Origin: an uncultured bacterium
Lineage (GTDB): Bacteria; Actinomycetota; Coriobacteriia; Coriobacteriales; Eggerthellaceae
DNA length: 64,000 nt
Direction of reading: 5' to 3'
Assembly: GCA_937890835.1 (NCBI GenBank)
Contig: CALADF010000031.1
Coordinates: 62,001-126,000, forward strand
Both the position numbers and the translations under genes were made by a program. This document shows, piece after piece, positions 51,804 through 61,090 of this stretch. The notes under the pieces were generated by a model, which was not told the origin of the DNA, made no database searches, and saw only the letters and a program-made list of their open reading frames with translations. The stretch's first letter is position 1. Every line of letters begins with the position of its first letter.

Positions 51804-52712
51804 GTGAATAAGCTGGTGAAGGACTATTTGGCATACCTGCGCGTCGAGCGCGGTTGCTCGCCTTTGACCGTCGAAGCGTATGCGTCCGATCTCGCTCTGT
51901 ATCGCGCGTTCCTCTCCGACGATCGCGGCGTGTCGTATGTTGACGAGGTGATGAAAGGCGATGTGATCGCCTTCGAGGTTGAACTGGCCGAACGTGGCTT
52001 TGCTCCTTCGACGGTGCGCCGTCGCATGGCGTCGGTGAAGGGGTTTCATCGCTATCTGCTTCGGGAGGGGCTTGCCCAGAGCAATCCTGCGGAGGGGATC
52101 TCGACGCCTAAGATCCCCGAGCGTTTGCCCGACGTTCTGTCCGTCGAGGCAATGAGCGCGGTACTCGATTCTCAGGACCTGACGACGCCGACCGGGCTGA
52201 GGGATTCCGCTCTTCTCGAGGTGCTCTACGGATGCGGTCTGCGTGCGAGCGAGGCCGTGGGTCTCGCCTTGTCGGGAGTGTTTTTGGAGGAAGGCTTCCT
52301 TCGCGTGGTGGGCAAGGGAGGCAAAGAGCGTTATGTTCCCATCTCGGGCGTTGCCGCAGCGCGCTTGTCCCGCTATCTCGAGGAAGCGCGTCCGAGGCTC
52401 TACGCTCATGCCCATCGCATCGCCTCGGGCGACAGCGACGCGGTCTATCTCAATGCGCGCGGAGGGCGCCTTACGCGTCAAAGCGTGCATCGCATCGTGG
52501 CGGAATCCGGTGCGCGCGTGGGCATAGAGGGTCTGCATCCCCATACGCTTCGGCATTCGTTCGCAACTCACATGCTCGCGGGTGGGGCGGACCTTCGCGT
52601 CATTCAGGAGATCTTGGGTCATGCCGACATCTCGACGACGCAAGTTTACGTCCACCTCGACCGCACTCATATTAGGGAAGAGTACATGTCGGCTCATCCT
52701 CGCGCCAAATAG
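51804..52712 (+). CDS. xerD: Site-specific tyrosine recombinase XerD
   Basis: This 302-residue recombinase has the N-terminal SAM-like core-binding domain (LVKDYLAYLRVERGCSPLTV) and catalytic residues of the tyrosine family: Arg in YGCGLRASEAVGL near 147, Lys in VVGKGGKERYVPIS near 172, His/Arg in LHPHTLRHSFATHML near 250, His in LGHADIST near 272 and Tyr in TQVYVHLDR near 280. XerC/XerD resolve chromosome dimers at dif. The GTG start follows AAGGAGG. No dif site was recognised in the window. Confidence 0.93.
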   Translation: MNKLVKDYLAYLRVERGCSPLTVEAYASDLALYRAFLSDDRGVSYVDEVMKGDVIAFEVELAERGFAPSTVRRRMASVKGFHRYLLREGLAQSNPAEGISTPKIPERLPDVLSVEAMSAVLDSQDLTTPTGLRDSALLEVLYGCGLRASEAVGLALSGVFLEEGFLRVVGKGGKERYVPISGVAAARLSRYLEEARPRLYAHAHRIASGDSDAVYLNARGGRLTRQSVHRIVAESGARVGIEGLHPHTLRHSFATHMLAGGADLRVIQEILGHADISTTQVYVHLDRTHIREEYMSAHPRAK

Positions 52713-52797
52713 GCGGAAACGGGCGCATCGCCGGCTTTCCTTCCTCCGCGCCGAACGGCTTAGACTCGAACGCGCATCGGTGCGCCCCGCGATCGCC

Positions 52798-52926
52798 CGG
52801 CGCACGCCGCCTGGTGCCCTGCCCGTCGTCGTGCAATCCTCGGCGCACGCCGCGCAGCACCCGTCCCGTCCTCTCGAGACCGCCGGCGCACGCCGCGCAG
52901 CACCCGTCCCGTCCTCTCGAGACCGC
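52798..52926. repeat. 43-bp tandem repeats (two identical units and one degenerate)
   Basis: Units at 52841-52883 and 52884-52926 are identical over 43 bases (starting CGGCGCACGCCGCGCAGCAC, ending CTCTCGAGACCGC). A third, 52798-52840, shares the first 15 bases and length but diverges after that. They lie between xerD and the mraZ promoter. They have no spacers, so they are not a CRISPR. Confidence 0.93.
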
Positions 52927-52940
52927 TTTTATGTGGGCGT

Positions 52941-52973
52941 GATGTGAACGTGAGTTGAAGGGGCGTTCACATC
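52941..52973. repeat. 10-bp inverted repeat upstream of mraZ
   Basis: GATGTGAACG (52941-52950) and CGTTCACATC (52964-52973) are perfect reverse complements with a 13-base loop. An A7 run follows on the plus strand. Between here and 53180 I see nothing else certain. Confidence 0.7.
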
Positions 52974-53184
52974 GAAAAAAACCGAGTCAACGCGAAGCGG
53001 CGTGCGATTTCACCCCATTTGATCTCACTGCGCCCCCCACCGCGCCCCACCGCGTTCCATATGCCGTGCAGTCTGTTTTTACTACCTACAACATATTGTG
53101 TTGCACTAGCTCTATGAGTGCTGTCCATCCGTGATGTTGCGTATTACGGACAAGGAGATGAAAGCCTTGCCCCGCGTTGCGATG

Positions 53185-53247
53185 TGGTGTCCGGTGGTGG
53201 AATATAAGTCCTAAAATGTTGCGAAGTGGGGCAATGTGGGGTAATAT
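53185..53247 (+). promoter_or_regulatory. mraZ promoter with MraZ-binding boxes
   Basis: A TTGCGA (53219-53224) and a TAATAT (53242-53247) are spaced by 17 bases. TGGGG occurs at 53227-53231 and 53237-53241, and TGGTG at 53185-53189 and 53195-53199: two pairs, each with a 10-base period. MraZ is known to bind tandem TGGGN boxes with 5-base spacers in its own promoter. One pair lies between -35 and -10, which fits autorepression. Confidence 0.75.
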
Positions 53248-53336
53248 GCAGCGCACGGAACATACCTTGTCGGGATTTCGAAACGCAGCATCAACACACT
53301 TCGAAATCATCCGCAAACGCAACACGGAGAGGGCGC

Positions 53337-53810
53337 ATGACCGAAGTCGTCGGCAAAGAGGAGCTCGCTGATCAGCCGCGCCAGGTTGATCTCAACGGCG
53401 AGTTTCGCTTTAAGGTCGACGCCAAGGGCCGCGTCGCCCTCCCCGCGAAATTCCGCAAGGTGCTTTCCAAGGATCTCGTGGTGACGCTCGAGCTCGGCGA
53501 CGAGTGCGTGTACGTTTTCGAGACTCCCGACTTCAACAAATGGGTCGACAAGCTCTTCGTCGACAAATTCGGTGAATTCAAGGAGTCTGACCGCGTTCAC
53601 GTGAAGCTTCGTCGCAAGCTGAAGGGTCGCGCACGCGACGTCGAGGTTGATTCCTCGGGCCGCATCATGCTTCCGGCTGAGGTGCGAGCTGCTGCTGGCA
53701 TCGACAAGGAGGTAGTGATAGTGGGTAATACGGGTCGTTTCGAGATCTGGGATGCGAAGCGTTACGAAGAGATGAACGACGACATCGATTTGTCGCTGTT
53801 CTACAACTAG
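53337..53810 (+). CDS. mraZ: Transcriptional regulator MraZ
   Basis: The 157-residue AbrB-like protein has two MraZ repeats: NGEFRFKVDAKGRVALPAKF near 20 and DVEVDSSGRIMLPAEVRA near 100. It forms a ring-shaped multimer that represses the dcw cluster. The ATG at 53337 follows GGAGAGG; a short N-terminal extension (TEVVGKEELADQP) precedes the first repeat. It is first in the division/cell-wall operon. Confidence 0.95.
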   Translation: MTEVVGKEELADQPRQVDLNGEFRFKVDAKGRVALPAKFRKVLSKDLVVTLELGDECVYVFETPDFNKWVDKLFVDKFGEFKESDRVHVKLRRKLKGRARDVEVDSSGRIMLPAEVRAAAGIDKEVVIVGNTGRFEIWDAKRYEEMNDDIDLSLFYN

Positions 53811-53828
53811 TCGTAAGACGTGAGCGTT

Positions 53829-54785
53829 ATGACAAGCGAATACCGACATATTCCGGTTCTGCTATCCGAGTGCATGGAGTCTCTCGAGCTTCGTGCGGGC
53901 GATGTTTACGTCGACGCGACGCTCGGGTTCGCAGGGCATTCGTTCGAAGCCGCGCAGCGACTCGGTGCCGAAGGCATGCTGATCGGGGTGGATCAAGATG
54001 AGGTGGCGTTGCGTGACGCGGCGCGCAAGCTCTCGACGATCCCCGATGGGCGAAGGCCCCGGCTCGAGCTTTTGCGCGGGAACTTCGGAGATCTGGATGA
54101 CCTTTTGGTTTCGGTTGCGGTCCCCGGGATCGACGCGATCCTGTTCGACCTCGGCGTTTCCTCGGTCCAGATCGATACGCCGTCACGGGGCTTCTCCTTC
54201 AAGGAGGACGGCCCGCTCGATATGCGGATGGATCCGGGTAACCAAACCCTTGATGCAGCAGAGATCGTCAACACCTATAACGCAGCAGATCTCGCTCGGA
54301 TCATTCGCGCTTATTCCGACGAGAAGTGGGCGAGCCGTATCGCCGAGTTCGTCGTCAAAGCTCGCGAGAGCGAGCCGATCGAGACGAGCGCGCAGCTCGT
54401 CGAGATCATCAAGGCGGCGATACCTGCGTCGGCGCGACGAGCCGGCGGGCATCCCGCTAAAAGGACGTTTCAGGCGCTTCGGATAGAGGTCAACTCGGAG
54501 CTGACCGTCTTGCGTCGAGGGCTTGACGCGGCGGTTCGCTGGCTGAATCCGGGGGGTCGAATCGCGGTCATCAGCTATCACTCGCTGGAGGATCGCATCG
54601 TGAAAGACACGTTCGCTTCGTTTGCTAACAGGTGCACGTGTCCGCCGGATTTGCCGGTTTGCGTGTGCGGCAAGGAGCCTGTGCTCGATGTCGTCACGCG
54701 TAAGCCTCGGCTTCCCCAACCTGAGGAGGTCGAGCGAAACCCGCGGGCGCGCAGCGCGAAGCTGCGTGTTGCGGTCAAACGTTAA
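53829..54785 (+). CDS. rsmH: 16S rRNA (cytosine-1402-N4)-methyltransferase RsmH
   Basis: The 318-residue enzyme (MraW) methylates C1402 in 16S rRNA. Seen: HIPVLLSECMESL, SAM-binding VDATLGFAGHS near 30, ILFDLGVSSVQID near 105, DGPLDMRMDP and RIAVISYHSLEDRIVK near 240. A cysteine-rich CTCPPDLPVCVCGKEP near 270 is an added zinc-site-like stretch found in many homologues. ATG 53829 is favoured over GTG 53820. It follows mraZ by 18 bases. Confidence 0.95.
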   Translation: MTSEYRHIPVLLSECMESLELRAGDVYVDATLGFAGHSFEAAQRLGAEGMLIGVDQDEVALRDAARKLSTIPDGRRPRLELLRGNFGDLDDLLVSVAVPGIDAILFDLGVSSVQIDTPSRGFSFKEDGPLDMRMDPGNQTLDAAEIVNTYNAADLARIIRAYSDEKWASRIAEFVVKARESEPIETSAQLVEIIKAAIPASARRAGGHPAKRTFQALRIEVNSELTVLRRGLDAAVRWLNPGGRIAVISYHSLEDRIVKDTFASFANRCTCPPDLPVCVCGKEPVLDVVTRKPRLPQPEEVERNPRARSAKLRVAVKR

Positions 54786-54844
54786 TCGATCATATGCGGG
54801 GTCTGCACGGGCACGCCCTGCAACGTAACAGGGGAGGTTGAGAT

Positions 54845-55300
54845 ATGAGCGCGTTGCCGGCATACGACTACGCCGAGCGTGCATACGAGCAGCGACGCGC
54901 GCATGAGGAGCAGCCTCGAATCAGCGTCGTGCGCGGTCAGGGGGCTAGCGGGCACGCGCTCAACCCCGCCGTGTCGGCAGCTGCCAAGATCGCCGTTGTC
55001 GCGTTCGTCTTGTTTGCCGTCATCGGCTTTGCCCGCGTCGCCATCAGCGCTGCGACGGTGACCACGTCCATCGAATCCCAGCAGCTTGCGGGTCAGATCA
55101 ACGATGCGCGCACCGAGGGCAGCGACCTCGAGGTCACGCAGAGCATGCTGTCGAACCCGACGCGCATCAAGGCCGAGGCGGCAGCGCTTGGCATAGGCGC
55201 GGCAGCCGATGTGGAGAATATCGATCTTTCGGGCGACGTCGTCGTGACCGACGAGGCGGGAAACCTCTCTTTGTCGGGCAGCGTCGCCGCCGTCAGCTGA
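54845..55300 (+). CDS. FtsL-like cell division protein
   Basis: This 151-residue protein has a short cytoplasmic part (about 1-45), one membrane helix (KIAVVAFVLFAVIGFARVAI, about 48-67) and a short external coiled coil (IESQQLAGQINDARTEGSDL). Size, topology and place between rsmH and ftsI are those of FtsL, although FtsL sequences are poorly conserved. It would join FtsB/FtsQ to activate the septal synthase. GGGGAGG precedes the ATG. Confidence 0.85.
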   Translation: MSALPAYDYAERAYEQRRAHEEQPRISVVRGQGASGHALNPAVSAAAKIAVVAFVLFAVIGFARVAISAATVTTSIESQQLAGQINDARTEGSDLEVTQSMLSNPTRIKAEAAALGIGAAADVENIDLSGDVVVTDEAGNLSLSGSVAAVS

Positions 55301-55316
55301 TGTGAGGAGGAACGCG

Positions 55317-57074
55317 GTGTCCGAGCGCCCTCGCAATCATCGCGGCTCGAACTCGAGCCGCCTTCGCTCCCAGTCTCATCGATCGTCGACGGAGGGCCGA
55401 GTTTCGGCCCTCTCTGATTTCGCCGACTCGAGCAAGTTCAAGATCATATTCATCGTATTCGTCGTATTAACGCTTGTGTTCTTCGCGCGCCTGTTCTATC
55501 TGCAGGTCATCGTCTCCGACGAATACTCCTCTCAGGCGCAGGCGTCGCGCACCATCAGTTTCGACATTCCGGCGCGTCGCGGAACCATATACGACCGCAA
55601 CGGCGTGGTGCTCGCGACGAGCGTCGATGCCACGACGGTGTACTGCGACCCGAGCGAGATAGCCGATGTCTCCTACGCGGCGGCGAAGATCGCCGAGACG
55701 CTTGGCGGGAAGGCGTCGGACTACACCGACGTGCTCGACAGCGATACGGCGACGTTCGCGTACGTGAAGCGCCAGGCCGACGTGGAGGCGGCGGCGAAGC
55801 TCGAGCAGCTCGACATCGCCGGAATCTATTTCATCGAGGACTCGCGACGCGAGTATCCCAACGGCGCCATCGGCGGGCAGGTCATCGGGGTGTGCAACGT
55901 CGACGGAAACGGTCTCACCGGATTGGAACTGCAGTATGACGAGATTCTGAAGGGGACGCCCGGGACCTATTCGGCGCAGCGCGGTCGAGACGGCACGCCC
56001 ATTCCCGGAGGCGTGACCGAGGACGTCCCTGCCGTTGACGGCCAAGACATCATGATATCGATCGACATAAAGCTGCAAGACAGCGTCGAGCAGGCTTTGA
56101 AGGCTGGCGTGGAGGATCCGCGTATCGCGGGTGAGAAGGGGACGTCGGTGGTGATGGACGCCGCGACCGGCGAGATCTACGCCATCTGCTCGCTTCCCTA
56201 TCTCGATCCTACGAACCGCGAGGAGGCCGAGTCCGACGCGTTCAACCTCTCGCCCGTCTCCCAGGCCTTCGAGCCCGGCTCCATCTTCAAGACGGTGTCG
56301 ACCACGGCCGTGCTAGAGAACAAGGTCATGTCGCCTGAGGACACGCTGTTCTGCCCGAGCGCCATCCAGGCTGATGAATACGAGGTGTCCGACGCGCACG
56401 ACCGCGGGGACGAGACCATGACGCTTCGCCAGATCCTCGATAAATCATCGAACGTCGGCATTTCCTTGGCTTCCGAGAAGCTGGGCTTCAGCAAGCTTTA
56501 CGACGCCATCATCCGATACAACCTCAACGAGGCGACGGGCGTGGACTATCCGGGTGAGGCGTCGGGATATCTGCTCGATTACACCGACTGGGCGCTCATC
56601 ACCGGCTACAACGTGAGTTTCGGGCAGGGCATCTCGGTGACACCGCTTCAGATGACCCGCTTCTACGGCGCGCTCGCCAACGGGGGCGTCGAGGTCACCC
56701 CGCATTTCCTCATTTCGCTGCCTCAGACGGGAGAGCATCCGACGTACCCCACCGAGCAGGTGATCACCGATAGCGAGGCCCTCGATGACATCAAGAGCAT
56801 GCTGAGGACCGTCGTTACCGACGGCACCGGCAAAGACGCCGCTATCGAGGGGCTTGACGTGGTGGGAAAGACCTCGACCGCCGAGGTAGCGCGTGAGGGC
56901 GTCTACGTCAAGGGGCTTTACAATCTGTGCTTCACGGGCTTCATCGACAACTCGTCAAGTCAATTGGTATGTTTTGTGAGTGCCAACGAGGTTTACAGCG
57001 AAGCGTCGGTGGCCTCGATATTTCACGATATAATGGCGGATGCTGTAGATCAGTACAAAATCGTGCCGGAGTAA
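55317..57074 (+). CDS. ftsI: Septal peptidoglycan transpeptidase (FtsI / PBP2 class B)
   Basis: The 585-residue class B penicillin-binding protein has a basic Arg/Ser-rich cytoplasmic tail (1-40), a membrane helix (IIFIVFVVLTLVFFARLFYL, about 44-63), the dimerisation domain (RRGTIYDRNGVVLATS) and the transpeptidase domain. The active-site motifs are S-x-x-K in EPGSIFKTV near 324, S-x-N in KSSNVGISLAS near 380, and K-T-(G/S) as VGKTSTAE near 520. There the third residue is Ser rather than Gly. GTG 55317 follows GAGGAGG; the GTG at 55302 overlaps that site. It crosslinks septal peptidoglycan with FtsW. Confidence 0.93.
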   Translation: MSERPRNHRGSNSSRLRSQSHRSSTEGRVSALSDFADSSKFKIIFIVFVVLTLVFFARLFYLQVIVSDEYSSQAQASRTISFDIPARRGTIYDRNGVVLATSVDATTVYCDPSEIADVSYAAAKIAETLGGKASDYTDVLDSDTATFAYVKRQADVEAAAKLEQLDIAGIYFIEDSRREYPNGAIGGQVIGVCNVDGNGLTGLELQYDEILKGTPGTYSAQRGRDGTPIPGGVTEDVPAVDGQDIMISIDIKLQDSVEQALKAGVEDPRIAGEKGTSVVMDAATGEIYAICSLPYLDPTNREEAESDAFNLSPVSQAFEPGSIFKTVSTTAVLENKVMSPEDTLFCPSAIQADEYEVSDAHDRGDETMTLRQILDKSSNVGISLASEKLGFSKLYDAIIRYNLNEATGVDYPGEASGYLLDYTDWALITGYNVSFGQGISVTPLQMTRFYGALANGGVEVTPHFLISLPQTGEHPTYPTEQVITDSEALDDIKSMLRTVVTDGTGKDAAIEGLDVVGKTSTAEVAREGVYVKGLYNLCFTGFIDNSSSQLVCFVSANEVYSEASVASIFHDIMADAVDQYKIVPE

Positions 57075-57085
57075 GGACCTGTATC

Positions 57086-58579
57086 ATGAGCAAGACATGC
57101 GCTGAGTTGTTTGAGGGACTTGAGTGCACCATCCTCGGAAATCCCGATGAGACCGTGGAGGGCCTCGCGTATCGAAGCGATCGGGTCACGTCCGGGGACA
57201 TGTTCTTCTGCATCGTCGGTTTTTCCACCGATGGTCATTCCTTTGCTCAGGATGCGATCGATCGCGGAGCGAAGGTCCTCGTCGTCGAGCGCAAGGTCTA
57301 CCTCGCTGATGCGACCGACGTTACCGAGGTGGTCGTCTCGGACAGTCGCAAGGCGATGGCGCATGCGGCGGCGAACTTCTACGACAACCCCTCCGAGAGT
57401 TTTCAACTCGTCGGCGTCACGGGGACCAACGGCAAGACCACCACGACCTACCTCGTCGAGCATATCGCCCGTGTCGCGGGCATGCGCACCGGCGTCATCG
57501 GCACCGTTGGCATTCAGATCGGCGACGATCATGAGAAGTCCGAGCACACCACGCCCGAGTCACCCGACCTCCAGCGAATGCTCGCGCGCATGCGCGATGG
57601 CCGCTGCGGCGCCGTCGCCATGGAGGTCAGTTCCCACGCCCTCGATCTCGAGCGTACGTGGAAGACTCGTTTCGCGGTGACCGCGTTCACCAATCTCACG
57701 CAGGATCATCTCGACTACCATAAGACCTTTGATGCGTACTTCGAGGCGAAGGCCCTGCTGTTCTCGCGCGATTACCCTGCGCGACGGGTTATCAACGTCA
57801 ACGACAAGTGGGGGCAGGAACTCCTGCGCCGCTGCACCGCCAACGGGGACTCGGTCATCACCACCGGGTTCGATGCGGCAGCTCAGATTCACCCTGTTGA
57901 GATCGATTACGCTGCCACGCACACCGACATCGTGCTCGATGTACGCGGGAGCTGCGTCCCCCTTTCGTATCCGCTCGTGGGTCGCTTTAACGTCGAGAAC
58001 GTCATGACGGCGTTCGCCGTCGGCATGCAGCTCGGCGTTTCGGTCGACGTCATCGTCGAGGCGCTTTCGGACGTTCCCTCGGTGCCGGGGCGCCTTGAGC
58101 GCGTGAAGAGCTCCCGCCGTGACGACATCTCGGTGTACGTCGATTACGCTCATACGCCCGATGCGCTCGCCAAGGCGATCTCGTCCATCAAGGCGCTTTC
58201 GCAGGGACGCACCATCGTGGTGTTCGGGTGCGGCGGCAACCGCGACTCCTCGAAGCGCTCCATCATGGGCGAAGCCGCGCTTGCGGCAGATTACGCTGTC
58301 GTGACCAGCGACAACCCCCGCCATGAAGACCCGCTTGCCATCATCGACGACATTCTCGCGGGAATGGGCGATGGGCGGGATCGTTTCGAGGTCGAGCCCG
58401 ACAGGCGTCGCGCCATCGCGCGTGCCATCGAGGTGTCCGCACCCGGGGACTGCATTTTGCTCGCGGGCAAGGGACATGAGGATTATCAGCTCGTCGGCGA
58501 CGAGGTTCTTCCCTTCGACGATCGCATCGTCGCCGCCGAAGAGCTCGATCGCGACCGTGAGACCGAGGAAGGCGAGTAG
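57086..58579 (+). CDS. murE: UDP-MurNAc-L-Ala-D-Glu:meso-diaminopimelate ligase MurE
   Basis: The 497-residue ATP-dependent ligase adds the third residue of the stem peptide. Seen: P-loop VGVTGTNGKTTTTYLVEHI near 112, AMEVSSHALDLER near 180, carbamylated-lysine region FDAYFEAKALLFSR near 220 and the substrate-specificity loop TSDNPRHEDP near 415. DNPR is the signature of enzymes that add meso-diaminopimelate, so the organism probably has an A1gamma-type or related wall. It starts 11 bases after ftsI. Confidence 0.95.
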   Translation: MSKTCAELFEGLECTILGNPDETVEGLAYRSDRVTSGDMFFCIVGFSTDGHSFAQDAIDRGAKVLVVERKVYLADATDVTEVVVSDSRKAMAHAAANFYDNPSESFQLVGVTGTNGKTTTTYLVEHIARVAGMRTGVIGTVGIQIGDDHEKSEHTTPESPDLQRMLARMRDGRCGAVAMEVSSHALDLERTWKTRFAVTAFTNLTQDHLDYHKTFDAYFEAKALLFSRDYPARRVINVNDKWGQELLRRCTANGDSVITTGFDAAAQIHPVEIDYAATHTDIVLDVRGSCVPLSYPLVGRFNVENVMTAFAVGMQLGVSVDVIVEALSDVPSVPGRLERVKSSRRDDISVYVDYAHTPDALAKAISSIKALSQGRTIVVFGCGGNRDSSKRSIMGEAALAADYAVVTSDNPRHEDPLAIIDDILAGMGDGRDRFEVEPDRRRAIARAIEVSAPGDCILLAGKGHEDYQLVGDEVLPFDDRIVAAEELDRDRETEEGE

Positions 58580-58581
58580 CC

Positions 58582-60042
58582 TTGCGCCTGAATTCCAAGC
58601 AGATCGCCGCCTACACGGGCGGCGAGTTCATCGTTGAGCCCATCGACCCGACGGAGTTGATGTGCGGGGTCACGTGGGACTCTCGTGAGGTCGAGCCAGG
58701 CTGGCTTTACGTCGCCTTGCCCGGCGAGCGCGTCGACGGGCACGACTTCGTGGGGGCGGCTCTGCGCGCAGGCGCTCGTTGCGCCTTGGTGACCGAGCGT
58801 CCTTGCGAGGCGGTGATTCTGCTCGCCAAAGAACTCGGAGCCGCTCTCGTCGCGGTTCCCAACACGGCGAGTGCGGTGACCGACCTTGCTGCGCAGTGGC
58901 GTGGGCATCTGCGTGGGCGCATTATCGGCCTCACGGGGTCGACCGGTAAGACCACCACGAAGAATCTCGTGCGTGACGTGGTGGCGGCTGCGCACTCGGT
59001 GGTTGCGACGAAGGCCAACCAGAACAACGAGCTCGGCGTTCCCCGCACGTTGCTCGCCGCCGATCCTGAGACCGAGGTCGTCGTAGTTGAGATGGGCATG
59101 CGCGGTCAGGGTCAGATCGCGCAGCTGTGTCGCTTCGTTCGTCCCGACTGGGGGTTGATCACCAACGTCGGCGAGAGCCATATCGAGCTGCTCGGAAGCC
59201 GCGAGAACATCGCGCGCGCGAAAGCGGAGCTGGCCTGCTCCCTTCCCGCAGGCACGGGACGTGCGTTCCTCAACGCCGATGACGACTACATCTCGTTCGC
59301 GATCGACGAGGCCGAGCTTGCCGAGCGAAACGTCTCCTGCGTTTTGTTCGGCGGTTCGCCTGACGCGGATCCCGCGATTCCGCGCGTGTGGGCGTGCGAC
59401 GCCCGTCTCGACGAGGAGGGCCGCCCGGTGTTCACGCTGCGCATGCGTGGTTTCGACGCCGACGACCCCGGTCTTGTCGAGGAGGCGGAGTGCCATCTCA
59501 ACCTTCGCGGAGTGCACAATGTTTCGAACGCTTGCTCCGCCGCAGCCGTCGCGCGCTCCCTCGGTATGGACGTCGATGTCATCGCGCGCGCTCTTGAGCG
59601 TGCCATGCCGGAAAGCGGCAGGCAGGAGATCATCGAGGCCCGAGGCGGCTATTTGCTCGTCAACGATGCCTATAACGCGAATCCCGATTCGATGCGCGCA
59701 TCGCTTGCCATGTTCGCAGCTTTGTCTGTCGAAGGCGACCGTATCGCCGTGCTCGGCGATATGGGCGAGCTCGGCGACTTCGCCCGCGCGTGTCATCGCG
59801 GTGTCGGCCGTACGGCGGCGTCGCTTCCCCTCGATTATTTGATCTGCGTGGGCCGGCTCGCGCGCGATATCGCGTGCGGAGCGATCGAGGGCGGTATGGA
59901 AGAAGAGAAGGTCGTCTGCGTCGATGCGGTCGCGGATGTTCTCGAAGTGCTCGATGCGCGTTTGGAGCCAGGGGACGCGGTGTTGGTTAAGGCATCGCAT
60001 TTCATGGGACTCGAGCGCGTCGTAGAGGGATTGGTTAGCTAA
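58582..60042 (+). CDS. murF: UDP-MurNAc-tripeptide:D-Ala-D-Ala ligase MurF
   Basis: The 486-residue ligase completes the pentapeptide. It has P-loop GLTGSTGKTTTKNLVRDVV near 115, ANQNNELGVPRTLL near 145, and VNDAYNANPDSMRASLAMF near 365, the family mark. The TTG at 58582 is the start: it lies two bases after the murE stop, follows GGAAGGCGAG and gives the standard MRLNSKQIAAYTGG opening. Confidence 0.94.
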   Translation: MRLNSKQIAAYTGGEFIVEPIDPTELMCGVTWDSREVEPGWLYVALPGERVDGHDFVGAALRAGARCALVTERPCEAVILLAKELGAALVAVPNTASAVTDLAAQWRGHLRGRIIGLTGSTGKTTTKNLVRDVVAAAHSVVATKANQNNELGVPRTLLAADPETEVVVVEMGMRGQGQIAQLCRFVRPDWGLITNVGESHIELLGSRENIARAKAELACSLPAGTGRAFLNADDDYISFAIDEAELAERNVSCVLFGGSPDADPAIPRVWACDARLDEEGRPVFTLRMRGFDADDPGLVEEAECHLNLRGVHNVSNACSAAAVARSLGMDVDVIARALERAMPESGRQEIIEARGGYLLVNDAYNANPDSMRASLAMFAALSVEGDRIAVLGDMGELGDFARACHRGVGRTAASLPLDYLICVGRLARDIACGAIEGGMEEEKVVCVDAVADVLEVLDARLEPGDAVLVKASHFMGLERVVEGLVS

Positions 60043-60043
60043 C

Positions 60044-61090
60044 ATGTTCTCGATTTTTTCGTCATATCCGACGTTTTTGGTGTTTCTCGCCATCGTCTTG
60101 GCCCTTGTCTTGACCATCGCGCTCATGCCTGCGTGGATCCGTGCGCTCAAGTCGAGTCATATCGGGCAGCAGGTTCGCGCCGACGGCCCTCAGAGCCATC
60201 TGGTCAAGCAGGGTACGCCGACGATGGGCGGCGTCATCATGCTCATCGCCGTAGCCGTGGTGACGCTTCTCGTGGGCGTCCCCGTTCCCGAAACGTTCCT
60301 CCTTCTGGGAGCCACGCTTCTCACCGGCGTCCTCGGGTTCATCGACGACGCCTCGAAGGTGGCCCACGAGCGCTCCCTCGGCTTGACCCCTGCGGCCAAG
60401 CTCGTCGGGCAGTTCTTCATTGCCGGCGTGTTCATCCTGGTCGCCGTCAATCTGCTCGGTGTCGAGCCGACCGTTGAGATCCCGTTCGTCTACACCTTCG
60501 ATCTCGGTATCATCACCTGGGTCATCCCCATCGGCGACGGCATTTCCGTCCCGGTGCTCTACGTGCTGTTCGCGCTCATCTTGCTCGTGGGAATGTGCAA
60601 CGCCGTCAACCTCACCGACGGGCTCGACGGCTTGGCCTCGGGCACGGTCATGATCGTCATGATCGTCATGGCCGCCATCGCTTATCGTTCGAACATGCTT
60701 GAACCCGCCATCTTCGCCGCTGCGCTCGCGGGTGCCTGCATCGGCTTCCTGTGGTTCAATTCCTTTCCTGCGGATATTTTCATGGGCGATACCGGTTCAC
60801 TCGCTCTTGGTATGGCGCTTGGCTGCCTTTCCGTCGTCACCAAGACCGAGTTCGTCGTCATCATCATCGGCGGCCTGTTCGTCGCCGAGGCTCTCTCGGT
60901 TATGATCCAGGTGTTTTACTACAAGCGCACGAAGAAGCGCGTTTTTCTCATGGCTCCGCTTCATCATCACTTCGAGAAGAAGGGGTGGAGCGAGACGAAG
61001 GTGGTCGTCCGCTTCTGGATCGTATCCGGCGTGCTCGCTGCATGCGGCTTCGTTCTGTACTTCGCCGAGTCTATGATGGTGGTTGCATGA
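60044..61090 (+). CDS. mraY: Phospho-N-acetylmuramoyl-pentapeptide transferase MraY
   Basis: This 348-residue enzyme has about ten membrane helices and links MurNAc-pentapeptide to undecaprenyl phosphate (lipid I). Seen: HLVKQGTPTMGG near 50, the Mg-binding FIDDASKVAHERSLGL near 98, NAVNLTDGLDGLASG near 188, FMGDTGSLALGMALG near 248, and APLHHHFEKKGWSE near 305. Its stop overlaps the murD start (ATGA). Confidence 0.95.
   Translation: MFSIFSSYPTFLVFLAIVLALVLTIALMPAWIRALKSSHIGQQVRADGPQSHLVKQGTPTMGGVIMLIAVAVVTLLVGVPVPETFLLLGATLLTGVLGFIDDASKVAHERSLGLTPAAKLVGQFFIAGVFILVAVNLLGVEPTVEIPFVYTFDLGIITWVIPIGDGISVPVLYVLFALILLVGMCNAVNLTDGLDGLASGTVMIVMIVMAAIAYRSNMLEPAIFAAALAGACIGFLWFNSFPADIFMGDTGSLALGMALGCLSVVTKTEFVVIIIGGLFVAEALSVMIQVFYYKRTKKRVFLMAPLHHHFEKKGWSETKVVVRFWIVSGVLAACGFVLYFAESMMVVA

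Noticed and set aside
52798..52926. CRISPR-like array
   Set aside because: The 43-bp units are directly adjacent without unique spacers, and there are no cas genes, so it is a tandem repeat.
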